Positions 8,841 to 17,429 of a DNA stretch of 64,000 bases are shown in pieces. The DNA lies in NCBI RefSeq assembly GCF_003610895.1, contig NZ_MCAS01000014.1, positions 62,001-126,000 on the forward strand, read 5' to 3'. The notes under the pieces were generated by a model. It ran no database searches, was not told the origin of the DNA, and was given only the letters and a program-made list of their open reading frames with translations. Origin of the DNA: Paraburkholderia fungorum. Lineage in GTDB: Bacteria; Pseudomonadota; Gammaproteobacteria; Burkholderiales; Burkholderiaceae. The position numbers and the translations under genes are program-made. The first letter of the stretch is position 1. Each line of letters opens with the position of its first letter.

Positions 8841-9775
8841 GCGCCGCCGTCGCGCCGCATACGCCCGATACGCCGCGCATCGGGTTTTGCGGCATCGGCA
8901 AGATGGGCGAGCCGATGGCCTGGCGCCTGCTCGCGGCCGGGCACGCGTTGCGGGTGTGGAACCGATCGCCGGCGAAGCTGGCGGCGCTGGCCGCGGAAGG
9001 CTGTGTCGTCAGCGACTCGCCCCGGCAGCTGGCCGAGGCAAGCGATGTCGTGATGCTGTGTCTCGGCGATGCCCACGCGGTTGAAGACGTCGTCTTCGGC
9101 GCACAAGGACTCGCGCACGCATCGACCCCGCCGCGCTTTCTGATCGACCATTCGACCATCGCGCCCACCGGGACGCGGCGCCTCGCGCGGCGTTGGCAAG
9201 AACTGACCGGCGGCGTGTGGATCGATGCGCCGGTGTCCGGCGGCACGGCAGGCGCTGTGACTGGCACGCTCGCGATCATGTGCGGCGGCAGCACGAGCGA
9301 TATCGCCGCCGTCGAGCCGCTGCTGCGCGCCTATGCCTCGCGTGTCACACGGATGGGCACCACCGGCGCGGGACAGGCGACCAAACTCGCGAACCAGGCG
9401 ATTGTCGTGACGACCATCGCGGGCATTGCGGAAGCCTCTGTTCTGGCGCAGCGCGCAGGCATCGACGTCGCTGCGATGCCGGCCGCCCTGCGAGGCGGCT
9501 GGGCCGATTCAGTGCTGTTGCAAACCCTGATGCCGCGGATGCTGACACCGCCGTCGAGTCCATCGGGCACGATCCGGACGATGCTGAAGGATCTCGACGC
9601 GGTGGCGGAGTTGGCGCGCGGCGCCAGCGCGCCGCTGCGTGCCGTCGGTGTCGTGCGCGAGCTGTTGCGGGAGGCTGTTGATCGAGGACTCGGCGACGAA
9701 GACATCTCGCAGATCGTCCGGGTCCTGCGCGATCAGCACATGCCGCATGAGCCGGAAATCAACAACGAGGATTAA
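8837..9775 (+). CDS. NAD-binding beta-hydroxyacid dehydrogenase (HIBADH/GarR-like)
   Basis: 312 residues. The Rossmann motif GFCGIGKMGEP is at 16-26, the substrate loop DAPVSGGTAGA at 130-140, and catalytic K183 lies in GAGQATKLANQ. These place it with 3-hydroxyisobutyrate dehydrogenases and tartronate-semialdehyde reductases. Its ATGA start overlaps the stop of the dehydratase gene, which implies translational coupling. It may reduce or oxidise a semialdehyde/hydroxy acid formed downstream of the dehydratase (inference). Confidence 0.9.
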   Translation: MSAAVAPHTPDTPRIGFCGIGKMGEPMAWRLLAAGHALRVWNRSPAKLAALAAEGCVVSDSPRQLAEASDVVMLCLGDAHAVEDVVFGAQGLAHASTPPRFLIDHSTIAPTGTRRLARRWQELTGGVWIDAPVSGGTAGAVTGTLAIMCGGSTSDIAAVEPLLRAYASRVTRMGTTGAGQATKLANQAIVVTTIAGIAEASVLAQRAGIDVAAMPAALRGGWADSVLLQTLMPRMLTPPSSPSGTIRTMLKDLDAVAELARGASAPLRAVGVVRELLREAVDRGLGDEDISQIVRVLRDQHMPHEPEINNED

Positions 9776-9788
9776 GCAGGAGACCACC

Positions 9789-11102
9789 ATGTCAAGTCTT
9801 GAATCCGCCAGTCTTGTGCAAGAAACCCCGGCGCGGCTCACGCGCTCGCAGTGGCGCATGATCATTCTCGCGAGCCTTGGCGGCGCGCTCGAGTTTTACG
9901 ATTTCGTGGTCTACGGCATCTTCGCGCAGTTCATCGGCCGCGCGTTCTTTCCGACGCACGATCCGATTGTCGGCTTGATGCTGTCGTTCGCCGTGTTTGC
10001 GGTCGGCTATCTTTCGCGGCCGATCGGCGGTGTGGTGCTCAGCTATTTCGGCGACAGGTACGGACGCCGGCGCGTATTCATCGTGTCGGTGATCGTGGTG
10101 TCGATGTGCACGATCGGGATGGGTATCGTGCCGACCTATGCGACGTGGGGCATCGGCGCCACGCTGTTGATGATTCTGCTGCGTCTCGTGCAAGGCTTCT
10201 GTCTCGGCGGCGAGTTGCCGGGTTCGATTACCTACGTGGTCGAAACGGTGCCGCGGCGTGCGGGACTCGTGTGCGGCATCGTGTTCTTTTGCGTGAACTC
10301 CGGCGTGCTGCTGGCGGCGGCCGTCAATCTCTCGGTGCATAGCTTTCTGAGCGGCGACGATGTCGCCGCGTACGGCTGGCGCATCGCGTTTCTGTTCGGT
10401 GGCGCGATCGGTTTGCTGAGTTTCTGGCTGCGCCGCAAGCTCGAAGAAACGCCTGCGTTTGCAGAGATGAAGCATCTTGCCGCGAAGCATCCGTTGGCGG
10501 AACTGTTGCGCGAGCACTGGCGGCCCGTGTTGCTCGGCATCGGCACGACAGCGGTGGTCGCCGCATTCAACGGCCTGCTGTTCGCGCACATGCCGGCTTA
10601 TCTCGATCGCGTGTTGCACTACGACCCGCGCCGCGTGGCGATCGGACAGAACGTCGGCCTTGCCGTGGTGTCGACGGGTATTCTGCTGTCTGGCTGGCTC
10701 GGCGACAAACTGCCGAGACGCTTTGTGCTGCGCTTCGGCTCGCTGCTCCTGATGGTGCTGAGCTATCCGTTCTACCTCGCGGCAAGCCGCCATACGACCG
10801 ATGTCGTCCTGCTGCTCGCGCTCGCCGGTGTGGCCGCGTGTCTTGCCAACGGCACGTTCGCCTGCATCATCGCCGACATGTTTCCGACGCGGGTGCGTTT
10901 CAGCGGCGTCGCGCTGACCTTCAATGTCAGCTTTACCGTGTTCAGCGGCACTGCGCCGTTGATTGCCACGTGGCTGATTTCGTCGACGGGGGATGTCGCC
11001 GCGCCGGCGTATTTCATGGCGGCGTGCGCGGCGCTTTCGCTGGTCGCGAGCTTTGGTTTGAAAGCAGTGAGCGGGAAAATCGATTCGCGCTCGACTAGCT
11101 GA
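9789..11102 (+). CDS. MFS transporter, metabolite:H+ symporter (MHS) family
   Basis: 437 residues from the ATG at 9789, which has a GCAGGAGA ribosome site ending 3-4 bases upstream; a longer in-frame extension overlaps the previous gene and is rejected. The segment GGALEFYDFVVYGIFAQFIG, the loop GDRYGRRRVF and RLVQGFCLGGELPGS are characteristic of the ShiA/ProP-type MHS family. About 12 membrane helices. It is the last gene of the operon, so the operon carries two MFS carriers of different subfamilies: one may import and the other export, or each may take a different related acid. A perfect hairpin begins within the stop codon. Confidence 0.9.
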   Translation: MSSLESASLVQETPARLTRSQWRMIILASLGGALEFYDFVVYGIFAQFIGRAFFPTHDPIVGLMLSFAVFAVGYLSRPIGGVVLSYFGDRYGRRRVFIVSVIVVSMCTIGMGIVPTYATWGIGATLLMILLRLVQGFCLGGELPGSITYVVETVPRRAGLVCGIVFFCVNSGVLLAAAVNLSVHSFLSGDDVAAYGWRIAFLFGGAIGLLSFWLRRKLEETPAFAEMKHLAAKHPLAELLREHWRPVLLGIGTTAVVAAFNGLLFAHMPAYLDRVLHYDPRRVAIGQNVGLAVVSTGILLSGWLGDKLPRRFVLRFGSLLLMVLSYPFYLAASRHTTDVVLLLALAGVAACLANGTFACIIADMFPTRVRFSGVALTFNVSFTVFSGTAPLIATWLISSTGDVAAPAYFMAACAALSLVASFGLKAVSGKIDSRSTS

Positions 11103-11136
11103 TGCCGTTCAACGGATGGTGCCGTTGAACGGCATC
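11101..11136 (+). terminator. Perfect 15-bp hairpin at the end of the sugar-acid operon
   Basis: GATGCCGTTCAACGG, loop ATGGTG, and the exact complementary arm CCGTTGAACGGCATC. It starts inside the stop codon of the MHS transporter gene. There is no T-tract after it, so it may block ribosome run-off or protect the 3' end rather than act as a classical intrinsic terminator. Confidence 0.65.
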
Positions 11137-11237
11137 ATCGTCCCTGTGCCGATTCGGGCACGGCCCGAAAGCCCCTCGCTCATCGCCGGCCAGGATCGCG
11201 CCTCTTACCTGGGTATGCAGAATACCCGACCCTCTCC

Positions 11238-11258
11238 AAAGGTGAGGGTTTGCGGGAG
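11238..11258 (+). repeat. 21-bp dispersed intergenic motif, copy 3
   Basis: AAAGGTGAG, GG, TTTGCGGGAG. First of three copies, spaced 83 and 65 bases apart, in the 524-base gap 11103-11626. Apart from these copies and the hairpin at 11101-11136 I see no gene in that gap. Confidence 0.8.
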
Positions 11259-11320
11259 TAGCCTGTTCGGGTGTCTCGGCGCCCCGCCCAGCATGCCTTT
11301 GCGGCGTGCCACCATGCCTG

Positions 11321-11341
11321 AAAGGTGAGTGTTTTCGGGAG
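11321..11341 (+). repeat. 21-bp dispersed intergenic motif, copy 4
   Basis: AAAGGTGAG, TG, TTTTCGGGAG; an exact match to the consensus halves. Middle copy of the three upstream of the response regulator gene. Confidence 0.85.
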
Positions 11342-11385
11342 TGGTCAGAAGTGCGCTTCGCGTCGAACCCCACCCGCTCTGTGTC

Positions 11386-11406
11386 AAAGGTGAGACTTTT
11401 CGGGAG
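11386..11406 (+). repeat. 21-bp dispersed intergenic motif, copy 5
   Basis: AAAGGTGAG, AC, TTTTCGGGAG; an exact match to the consensus halves. Closest of the three upstream copies to the response regulator, 220 bases before its start. Confidence 0.85.
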
Positions 11407-11626
11407 CCGGTGCGCGGATGGCGCGGTGGCTTTGCGAGCGATCCCATATCACGTTCCGCGTTGAAAGAGTTGGGAAGAAATTGCCAACCTTGGGGGCTGT
11501 TCCGCGTTTTGAGATGACGCGCCTACAGGGAAGATGGCAACGCGGACGACAAGCGGTCAGCGGATTTGCTATTCCTGCAAGCCATCGCCTGTCTCTGACA
11601 ACCGATCGTCTCCTGGAATCAGTTGG

Positions 11627-12373
11627 ATGAGTCAGCACATTCTTTTTGTTGGCGCCGACGCCGGCTTAACGGCCGTGGTGGGCGAATCTTTACGCGGGCA
11701 GGGCTGCGGCGTGTCCGCTCGTCCGCATTGTGCGGGGCTAAAGCACGTGGTCGAGATGGAGCGGCCGGCGTTGCTGGTGCTCGACATCTCTGCGCCGCAC
11801 GGCGACGGCCTTGCCGTGTTGCGCGATTTGCGCATGAGCGGCAACGATATGCCGGTGATCTTGCTGTCGGCGAGCAGCAAGGCGATTGATCGCGTAATCG
11901 GTCTTGAGCTCGGCGCCGACGATTTCATGAGCAAACCCGCCGACCCTGCCGAACTGCTCGCCCGCATTCGCGTGTTGCTGCGCCGGCGCGGCGCGCTCGC
12001 GCCAGGCGCGCCGGAAACGCGGCCGCCCTACCGCTTCGGACGTTGCGAGCTGAACTTCTCCGCGCGCGAATTGCGGCGCGATAACGAGCATTTTGCGCTG
12101 CGCAGCTCCGAGTTCGCGTTGCTGAAAATCTTCGTCAATCACGCGATGACTGTGCTCACGCGCGTGCAACTCAACGAGAAACTCCGCGGCAATAGCGTGC
12201 TGCATCAGGGGCGCAGCCTCGACGTATCGATCTGGCGGTTGCGGCGGCTGATCGAGATCGATCCTTCCGAGCCACGCTATGTGCAGACGGTGTGGGGGCG
12301 CGGCTATGTGTTCGTGCCGCACGGCGAGATTGGGGCGGCCGAGCGCGGCGCACTGGTTGCGCCCGGCGTGTGA
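11627..12373 (+). CDS. OmpR/PhoB-family response regulator with atypical receiver
   Basis: 248 residues from the ATG at 11627. Receiver domain 1-120, winged-helix DNA-binding domain about 140-235 ending in the usual WGRGYVF. The phospho-acceptor D53 (VLDISAPHGDG) and K103 (MSKP) are kept, but the acidic pair that normally binds Mg2+ is replaced by G9-A10 (ILFVGAD instead of an ILVVDDD-like sequence). Phosphorylation may therefore be weak or absent. No histidine kinase gene is adjacent, so it is an orphan. It sits between three upstream and one downstream copies of the 21-bp dispersed motif. The in-frame extension upstream lacks family similarity and is rejected. Confidence 0.88.
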   Translation: MSQHILFVGADAGLTAVVGESLRGQGCGVSARPHCAGLKHVVEMERPALLVLDISAPHGDGLAVLRDLRMSGNDMPVILLSASSKAIDRVIGLELGADDFMSKPADPAELLARIRVLLRRRGALAPGAPETRPPYRFGRCELNFSARELRRDNEHFALRSSEFALLKIFVNHAMTVLTRVQLNEKLRGNSVLHQGRSLDVSIWRLRRLIEIDPSEPRYVQTVWGRGYVFVPHGEIGAAERGALVAPGV

Positions 12374-12408
12374 GTAGCGTGACTACCGGTGTATCGGCGT
12401 ATTAGCCG

Positions 12409-12429
12409 AAAGGTGAGGTTTTACGGGAG
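12409..12429 (+). repeat. 21-bp dispersed intergenic motif, copy 6
   Basis: AAAGGTGAG, GT, TTTACGGGAG. It lies in the 69-base gap between the convergent response regulator and SDR genes. Confidence 0.8.
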
Positions 12430-12442
12430 TGCTGCGCGCGTG

Positions 12443-13201
12443 TCAGCCTTGCTTCGCAACCTCGCGAATATCGGCTACCGGTGTTTGTCCGAATGCATCG
12501 CTGAAGGCGTAGTCGAGCAGCTGGGTCGCGCATTGCTCAGGCGTTGAAAGTTGTCCGTTACGCTTGAGGTCTTCGAACTTTTCGCGCAAGGGGAACTGCT
12601 CGGTGCCGCTGCCGCGAATTTCCGCCTGCATATTCGTATCGATGACACCCGGCGCCAGGCTGCAAATACGCAGCGCACGATTCGCGTCGAGTGCAACGGC
12701 GCGAGCGTGATGATCGAGCGCGGCTTTGGTCGCGCAGTAGATGCTCCAGCCGGGATACGCATTGCGCGCCGCGCCGCTGGAGATATGCACGATGCGCCGA
12801 TCGGTCGCGTCGACGCTGGCTGCGGCGAGCGCGCTTGCCAGCATGAGCGGCGTGGCCACGTTCAGGCTCACGGCAGTGGCGATGTCCGCGGCGTCCTGGC
12901 CCTCGATCGGACCGATCGGCTGAACCATGCCCGCGTTGTTGATCAGCAGGACGCTTTGCGCGCCGCTGACGAAGCTGCGCAGCGCATCGGTTGCGACCCA
13001 TTGCGCGACATGTGTGGGATTGGCAAGCTCGAGTTCGATTTCTTCGAGCAGCGCCGGGAAACGCTCTCTAAGCGTGGCGTGACGCGAGCGGGACAAACCC
13101 AGTACCGCGACGCCGCGCGCCAGCAGTTGTTCAGCAAGGGCGGCGCCGAGGCCGCGAGTGTGGCCGGTAACGATCGCGCGGATCGGAGAAGAGGTGGACA
13201 T
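12443..13201 (-). CDS. SDR-family oxidoreductase
   Basis: 252 residues. The N-terminal dinucleotide motif is TGHTRGLG (about 12-19), NNAG occurs near residue 90 and the active-site pair is YCATK (Y-x3-K, about 157-161) preceded by HISSGAA. The TGHTRGLGAAL form and the C-terminal layout resemble sepiapterin-reductase-like or YhxC-like SDRs of unknown substrate. It is monocistronic and convergent with the response regulator. The role cannot be deduced from its neighbours. Confidence 0.88.
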   Translation of the reverse strand: MSTSSPIRAIVTGHTRGLGAALAEQLLARGVAVLGLSRSRHATLRERFPALLEEIELELANPTHVAQWVATDALRSFVSGAQSVLLINNAGMVQPIGPIEGQDAADIATAVSLNVATPLMLASALAAASVDATDRRIVHISSGAARNAYPGWSIYCATKAALDHHARAVALDANRALRICSLAPGVIDTNMQAEIRGSGTEQFPLREKFEDLKRNGQLSTPEQCATQLLDYAFSDAFGQTPVADIREVAKQG

Positions 13202-13391
13202 GTCGTTCCTTGTGATCGTTGGCTTGAGAAGACGGTTATTTTCTCACGCTATGTTCGATGCTTGCAGCGGTGCCGTCCTTCAAGCCGTATTCCGCTAGTG
13301 TCCTGGCTGCGCTTGAGGCGCCGTCATATTTTGCGTTTAGACCGCTGCCGTACCCCTTTCATGTCCTCTTCAAGTCGCTTTCGCGTCTCGT

Positions 13392-14354
13392 TCACGCAGA
13401 GCGAAAGCGCTCGCGATATTGCATCGGCGTAACGCCGATCCGCTTCGTGAAGACAATACGCATCCGGTCCGCCGTGCCGAAGCCGCAGTCGTAAGCGATT
13501 GCCTTGAGCGCCGCCCCGCTGCTCTCCAGCAACTTGCGCGCCGCGTCCACGCGTGCGCGCTCGACGAACTCGTGCGGCGTCACCTTGGTCTCCTGCACGA
13601 ATACGCGCGCAAAATTTCGTGCACTCATTCCTGCGACATCCGCCAGTTGTTTGACCGTAAAGCTTTCGCGAATCCGTTCCATGACGTGCGCCTGAACTCT
13701 CGCGACCGGCGAGGTTTCGTCGGCTGGAGCCGTGAGGTAAGGACTGAACTGCGACTGCCCGCCTTGCCGCTGTGCGAACACCACCAACCGCTTGGCAACG
13801 GCAAGCGCCGTGTGCGGCCCGTGATCCTCAGCGACCAACGCAAGCGATAGATCGATACCCGCCGTCACGCCCGCCGACGTGACCAGGTTGCCGTCGCGCA
13901 GATAGATCCGGTCGAAATCGACGCGCGCCTTTGGAAATTGCGCCGCCAGTTGCGCCGCATGCTGCCAGTGCGTTGTGACGTTACGCGCGTCGAGCAGTCC
14001 GGCATGGCCGAGCGCGAACGCGCCGGTGCAGATCGAGCCATAACGCTCGCACTGTGTGGCGGCTCGCGACAACCATTCCAGCAGTCGTGTATCGGGCGCG
14101 GTGCCGTCGGGCAGTGCGGGGCCGCCCGCAACCAGCGCAAGATCAAACGGGCGTTGCGCCTGTTCGAACGTGGTGTCGGCGACGAGCGTCATGCCGTTGG
14201 ACGCACGCAGCGGACCCGGCTGCGCGCTAAGCAACGTGACCTCATAGCGATCCTGCGGCGCGATGAACCGATTGGCTTCGGAGAACACATCGACTGGACC
14301 GGCCACGTCGAGCGCCTGCACGCCAGGAAAGATCGCGATCGCAACGGTGGGCAT
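13392..14354 (-). CDS. GlxA-family transcriptional regulator (DJ-1/PfpI + AraC)
   Basis: 320 residues from the ATG at 14354. Residues 1 to about 185 form a DJ-1/PfpI amidotransferase-like sensor (VAIAIFPGVQALDVAGPVDV start, GSICTGAFALGHAGLL around the nucleophile elbow, with Cys in SICTG). Residues about 215-320 hold two AraC helix-turn-helix motifs (VKQLADVAGMSARNFARVF and AYDCGFGTADRMRIVFTKRIG). It is divergent from the HD-domain hydrolase gene at 14594, with a 239-base intergenic region, and probably controls that gene in response to a small ligand (inference). The last codons lie in a hairpin whose arms CGCTTTCGC and GCGAAAGCG span 13376-13409. Confidence 0.9.
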   Translation of the reverse strand: MPTVAIAIFPGVQALDVAGPVDVFSEANRFIAPQDRYEVTLLSAQPGPLRASNGMTLVADTTFEQAQRPFDLALVAGGPALPDGTAPDTRLLEWLSRAATQCERYGSICTGAFALGHAGLLDARNVTTHWQHAAQLAAQFPKARVDFDRIYLRDGNLVTSAGVTAGIDLSLALVAEDHGPHTALAVAKRLVVFAQRQGGQSQFSPYLTAPADETSPVARVQAHVMERIRESFTVKQLADVAGMSARNFARVFVQETKVTPHEFVERARVDAARKLLESSGAALKAIAYDCGFGTADRMRIVFTKRIGVTPMQYRERFRSA

Positions 14355-14593
14355 CGAATGATTTCCTTTGACGATGAGCGGAATCCGCAACCTGCGGCAG
14401 TCAACGCGGTGCGTTTGGCAGGGTTCAACGGTGTGTGGAGATTGCCCGAGACAACGTGCCGACCAATACTCAAGGCTATCGGACGCGCTGCCTGAACGGT
14501 CAGAAAAAGCATCGCGGACCAGCATACCAAACGCGCCCTCCAATCACAAAGACCGCGCGCCCGGTTCATTCAGTCTTTCATGGAGCACTTCAT

Positions 14594-15232
14594 ATGACCA
14601 CGATCGCAGGCATCCAGATCCCCGACAGCATGATGGCGCGCGAAGCTACCCAGCTCGTGCGCGATACCGAAACCGAATTGCTTTATCACCATTCGCGACG
14701 CGTGTTCCTGTTCGGCTCGCTGGCCGGCGCGCGCAAGCAGCTCAAGTACGACACCGAGCTGCTGTACATCGGCGCGATGTTTCACGACATGGGGCTCGTC
14801 GCGCCGTATAGCAGCGAGCACGATCGCTTCGAGGTGGACGGTGCGAACGCGGCGCGCGATTTTCTGCAGCGTCACGGTATTGGCGAAGACGATATCGAGC
14901 AGGTGTGGAATTCGATTGCGCTACACACCACGCCTGGGATTCCGCAATATATGAAACCGGTGGTGGCGCTGGTTACGGCCGGTGTGGAAATGGACGTGCT
15001 GGGTCTCGCTTACGATGAGTTCACCGAGCAACAGCGTCACGAGGTGATTCACGCCCACCCGCGCGGCGCCCATTTCAAGGAAGGCATCATCGATGCGTTC
15101 GCGCACGGGACGATTCACAAACCGGAGACGACTTTCGGCAACGTGAAGGCAGACGTGCTTGCGCTGAAAGACCCGCATTATCACCGTGAGAATTTTTGCA
15201 CGATGATTTTGGGGTCGGCGTGGAAGGATTAG
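14594..15232 (+). CDS. HD-domain hydrolase, cyanamide hydratase-like
   Basis: 212 residues from the ATG at 14594 (GGAGCAC ribosome site). The metal-binding HD pattern is visible: H33 in LYHHSRRVF, the HD pair in AMFHDMGLV (about 61-62), and later His/Asp residues in LHTTPGIP and VTAGVEMDVLG. The RVFLFG and HDMGL blocks are those of the small HD proteins related to fungal cyanamide hydratase and yeast Ddi2/Ddi3, rather than of nucleotide phosphohydrolases. It faces a GlxA-type regulator gene. Substrate inference: a small nitrile, cyanamide or isonitrile-like compound; this is not proven by sequence. Confidence 0.82.
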   Translation: MTTIAGIQIPDSMMAREATQLVRDTETELLYHHSRRVFLFGSLAGARKQLKYDTELLYIGAMFHDMGLVAPYSSEHDRFEVDGANAARDFLQRHGIGEDDIEQVWNSIALHTTPGIPQYMKPVVALVTAGVEMDVLGLAYDEFTEQQRHEVIHAHPRGAHFKEGIIDAFAHGTIHKPETTFGNVKADVLALKDPHYHRENFCTMILGSAWKD

Positions 15233-15494
15233 TCGGCGCACGAGGGCGAAAGTGACAGCCGTGCAGAAGAAATATTATCGGCACCGAATTAATTTAGCGT
15301 GTCATTTCCAGTAAGCGCTAACGACTAAGCCACTGAAACACCCGGACGATCGTGCATGGCGGCCAGCCCCGGGTGTTGCATTCTCAGACCCGGCATGTGC
15401 AACGGATCGACCGCGGCAAGCCAGTTTGAGCACCTGAATGTCGTTTATGCAGCCCTTGTTTGGACCGGGCTGCTCACGTAAGACTGGAGATGAA

Positions 15495-15788
15495 ATGAAA
15501 TCGATCCGAGCCGTACTGATGTGCGGACTGCTGCCGCTCGCGCTTGCAGCGGGTTCTGTGCAAGCCCAGGGAATAGGACGTGCCGGCACCTATCTGATGC
15601 CGGCCGAATACAGCATGATGATGGACAAGCTGACGCCTGAACAGCGCGCTCAGGCCATCGGCATCCAGCAGAAAATGATGCAGATGGACATGGAGTATCA
15701 GGACACGATGGCGCAGATGGAGATGAAGCATGCGCACGAAATGATGCAGATGCAAAATCAACTGCTGGATATTTTCAAGGGCCATTGA
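15495..15788 (+). CDS. Small exported Met/Gln-rich protein
   Basis: 97 residues from the ATG at 15495. A signal peptide is clear (MKSIRAVLMCGLLPLALAAGSVQA, cleaved before QGIG). The mature part is about 73 residues, predicted helical, with a striking density of Met, Gln and acidic residues: the segments IQQKMMQMDMEYQ and EMKHAHEMMQMQNQ hold Met pairs and two His. Such Met/His spacing is reminiscent of periplasmic copper-binding or spheroplast-protein-Y-like helical proteins, but no family is recognised with confidence. A perfect bidirectional hairpin follows. It is monocistronic; nearby genes do not indicate its role. Confidence 0.8.
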   Translation: MKSIRAVLMCGLLPLALAAGSVQAQGIGRAGTYLMPAEYSMMMDKLTPEQRAQAIGIQQKMMQMDMEYQDTMAQMEMKHAHEMMQMQNQLLDIFKGH

Positions 15789-15803
15789 ATCTCATCGTGG
15801 TTC

Positions 15804-15844
15804 GACCGGTTCGCGTCTCGACTGGCGTCAGACGCGAACCGGTC
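15804..15844. terminator. Perfect 15-bp hairpin between convergent genes
   Basis: GACCGGTTCGCGTCT, 11-base loop, AGACGCGAACCGGTC. It separates the Met-rich protein gene from the convergent antiporter gene and overlaps the antiporter stop codon by two bases. It probably terminates both transcripts. Confidence 0.8.
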
Positions 15845-17429
15845 ATCCCTTTCCATGCAACGCGGCGATTTCCTGCAGGTCGAGATCCCGCTCCAGCTCG
15901 GTTAGCAGTTCGTCATGAATCAAGCCTGACCGGTGCATTCGCAACAACTCGCTGCGACCGGCTGCAACAGCGGCAAGCACGACGTCGTAATGCGCGTTTC
16001 GAACATCGGCGGGATATTCCGTCACGTGCTGGTAGGTTTCGGTCATCTGGGCCCGATAGCTATATTGTTCCAGCAGGCGCGGATGAATCACCTGTCCCTC
16101 GGCGTCGTGCACGAGCGGTTGGATCGCGGCAAGCTGTGCCGCTTCGAGCCTCGCCCACGCCTGAGGTTCGGTCAGATGCTGCTCGTTGCGCTCCTTCACG
16201 CTATCCAGATTGACCCAGCGAATCAACGTGCCGATCGTGGTTCCTTGTCCGAGCACGGTCACGAGGATCACCGCGAATGACGCGACCAGAATCAGATCAC
16301 GCCCCGGCATCGCCTCGGGCAACGAGAGCGCGATTGCCAGCGTCACCACGCCACGCATGCCGGCCCAACTCGTCACCGTTGACGAGCGCCAGTCGAGCGC
16401 AATGTTTGTGCGCTGCATCAGCTTGCAGACCAGTCCCTTCAACCATTCGACGGCGAACACCCACATGAAGCGCGACAGCACGACGGCCGCGATCACTGCG
16501 CCGACCGCCGGTGCAAGCGCGGTCAGCGTGTCGCCGACACCGCCCAGCCGCACGATTACGCCGCGCAGCGACAGCCCGATCAGAATGAACACTAGCGCTT
16601 CCATCAGGAAGATCAGGACTTGCCAGAAGGCTGTGCCGCGCGTACGCACCGAGGCAGAAAAGATTTCGTGCTGGTGCCAGCCAAGCACCATTCCGCAACT
16701 GACGGTCGCGATGACGCCGGAGACGTCCAGCAGGTCGCCGGCGATGTAGCTGATCCACGGGGAGAGTGCGGATGCGGTAATGATGAGGTAGGCGTCGTCA
16801 AGGTAGCGCAGCAGCTTGACGACCAAGAAGCCGATTGCGATGCCCACTGCGATGCCGCCCAGCCCGAGCACGGCAAAGCGCCCGACGGCATGTTGCGCGC
16901 TGAACGTACCGGTCAGCGCGGCCGCGACGGCGAAGCGGAACAGGACGATGCCGGCGGCGTCGTTGAGCAGGCTCTCGCCTTCGAGGAGCACCATCAACCG
17001 GCGCGGCAGCGCGACGCGTTCCAGTACGGCTTTCGCGGCGATGGCGTCAGGCGGCGAGACGATCGCGCCCAGTGCGAAGCACGCGCTCCACGGTAAGGCC
17101 GGCACGACCCAATGGACGACAAGACCGACCGCGAGGGTGGTAAAGGCGACGGCGCCGATCGCAAGCAGCAGGATGCCGCCGACATTGCGCTTGAACTCGT
17201 CCCACACGGAGAAGTAGGCGCCGTCCATGAGGAGTGGCGGCAGGAACACGATCAGGACCAGTTCGGGATCGAGATTGATGGGTGGCAGTCCCGGCACGAA
17301 GGCCATCGCGGCGCCGCCGACCAGAAGCGCCGCGGCCGGCGGGAGTTGCAGCCGCCTGGCAAGCAGCTGGAGGCCGATCATCGCGGCGAGCGACAGCAGG
17401 ACGAGTTTGAAAGCCATGACGGAGGACAT
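15843..17429 (-). CDS. Na+/H+ antiporter, CPA1 family
   Basis: 528 residues. About 12 membrane segments occupy residues 5-410, followed by a hydrophilic C-terminal tail of roughly 110 residues. Family signatures are present: VFLPPLLMDGAYF (about 62-74), GAIVSPPDAIAAKAVL (about 121-136) with the transport Asp in PPDA, the conserved GESLLNDAAGIVLF (about 151-164), and WAGMRGVVTLAIAL near 355. It exchanges cytoplasmic Na+ (or K+) for protons at the inner membrane. It is monocistronic, and the upstream gap carries the first copy of the island-flanking repeat. Confidence 0.93.
   Translation of the reverse strand: MSSVMAFKLVLLSLAAMIGLQLLARRLQLPPAAALLVGGAAMAFVPGLPPINLDPELVLIVFLPPLLMDGAYFSVWDEFKRNVGGILLLAIGAVAFTTLAVGLVVHWVVPALPWSACFALGAIVSPPDAIAAKAVLERVALPRRLMVLLEGESLLNDAAGIVLFRFAVAAALTGTFSAQHAVGRFAVLGLGGIAVGIAIGFLVVKLLRYLDDAYLIITASALSPWISYIAGDLLDVSGVIATVSCGMVLGWHQHEIFSASVRTRGTAFWQVLIFLMEALVFILIGLSLRGVIVRLGGVGDTLTALAPAVGAVIAAVVLSRFMWVFAVEWLKGLVCKLMQRTNIALDWRSSTVTSWAGMRGVVTLAIALSLPEAMPGRDLILVASFAVILVTVLGQGTTIGTLIRWVNLDSVKERNEQHLTEPQAWARLEAAQLAAIQPLVHDAEGQVIHPRLLEQYSYRAQMTETYQHVTEYPADVRNAHYDVVLAAVAAGRSELLRMHRSGLIHDELLTELERDLDLQEIAALHGKG

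Noticed and set aside
11205..11640. Several short frames between the MHS transporter and response regulator genes
   Set aside because: All run through the 21-bp motifs in different frames, with no ribosome sites or domain patterns.
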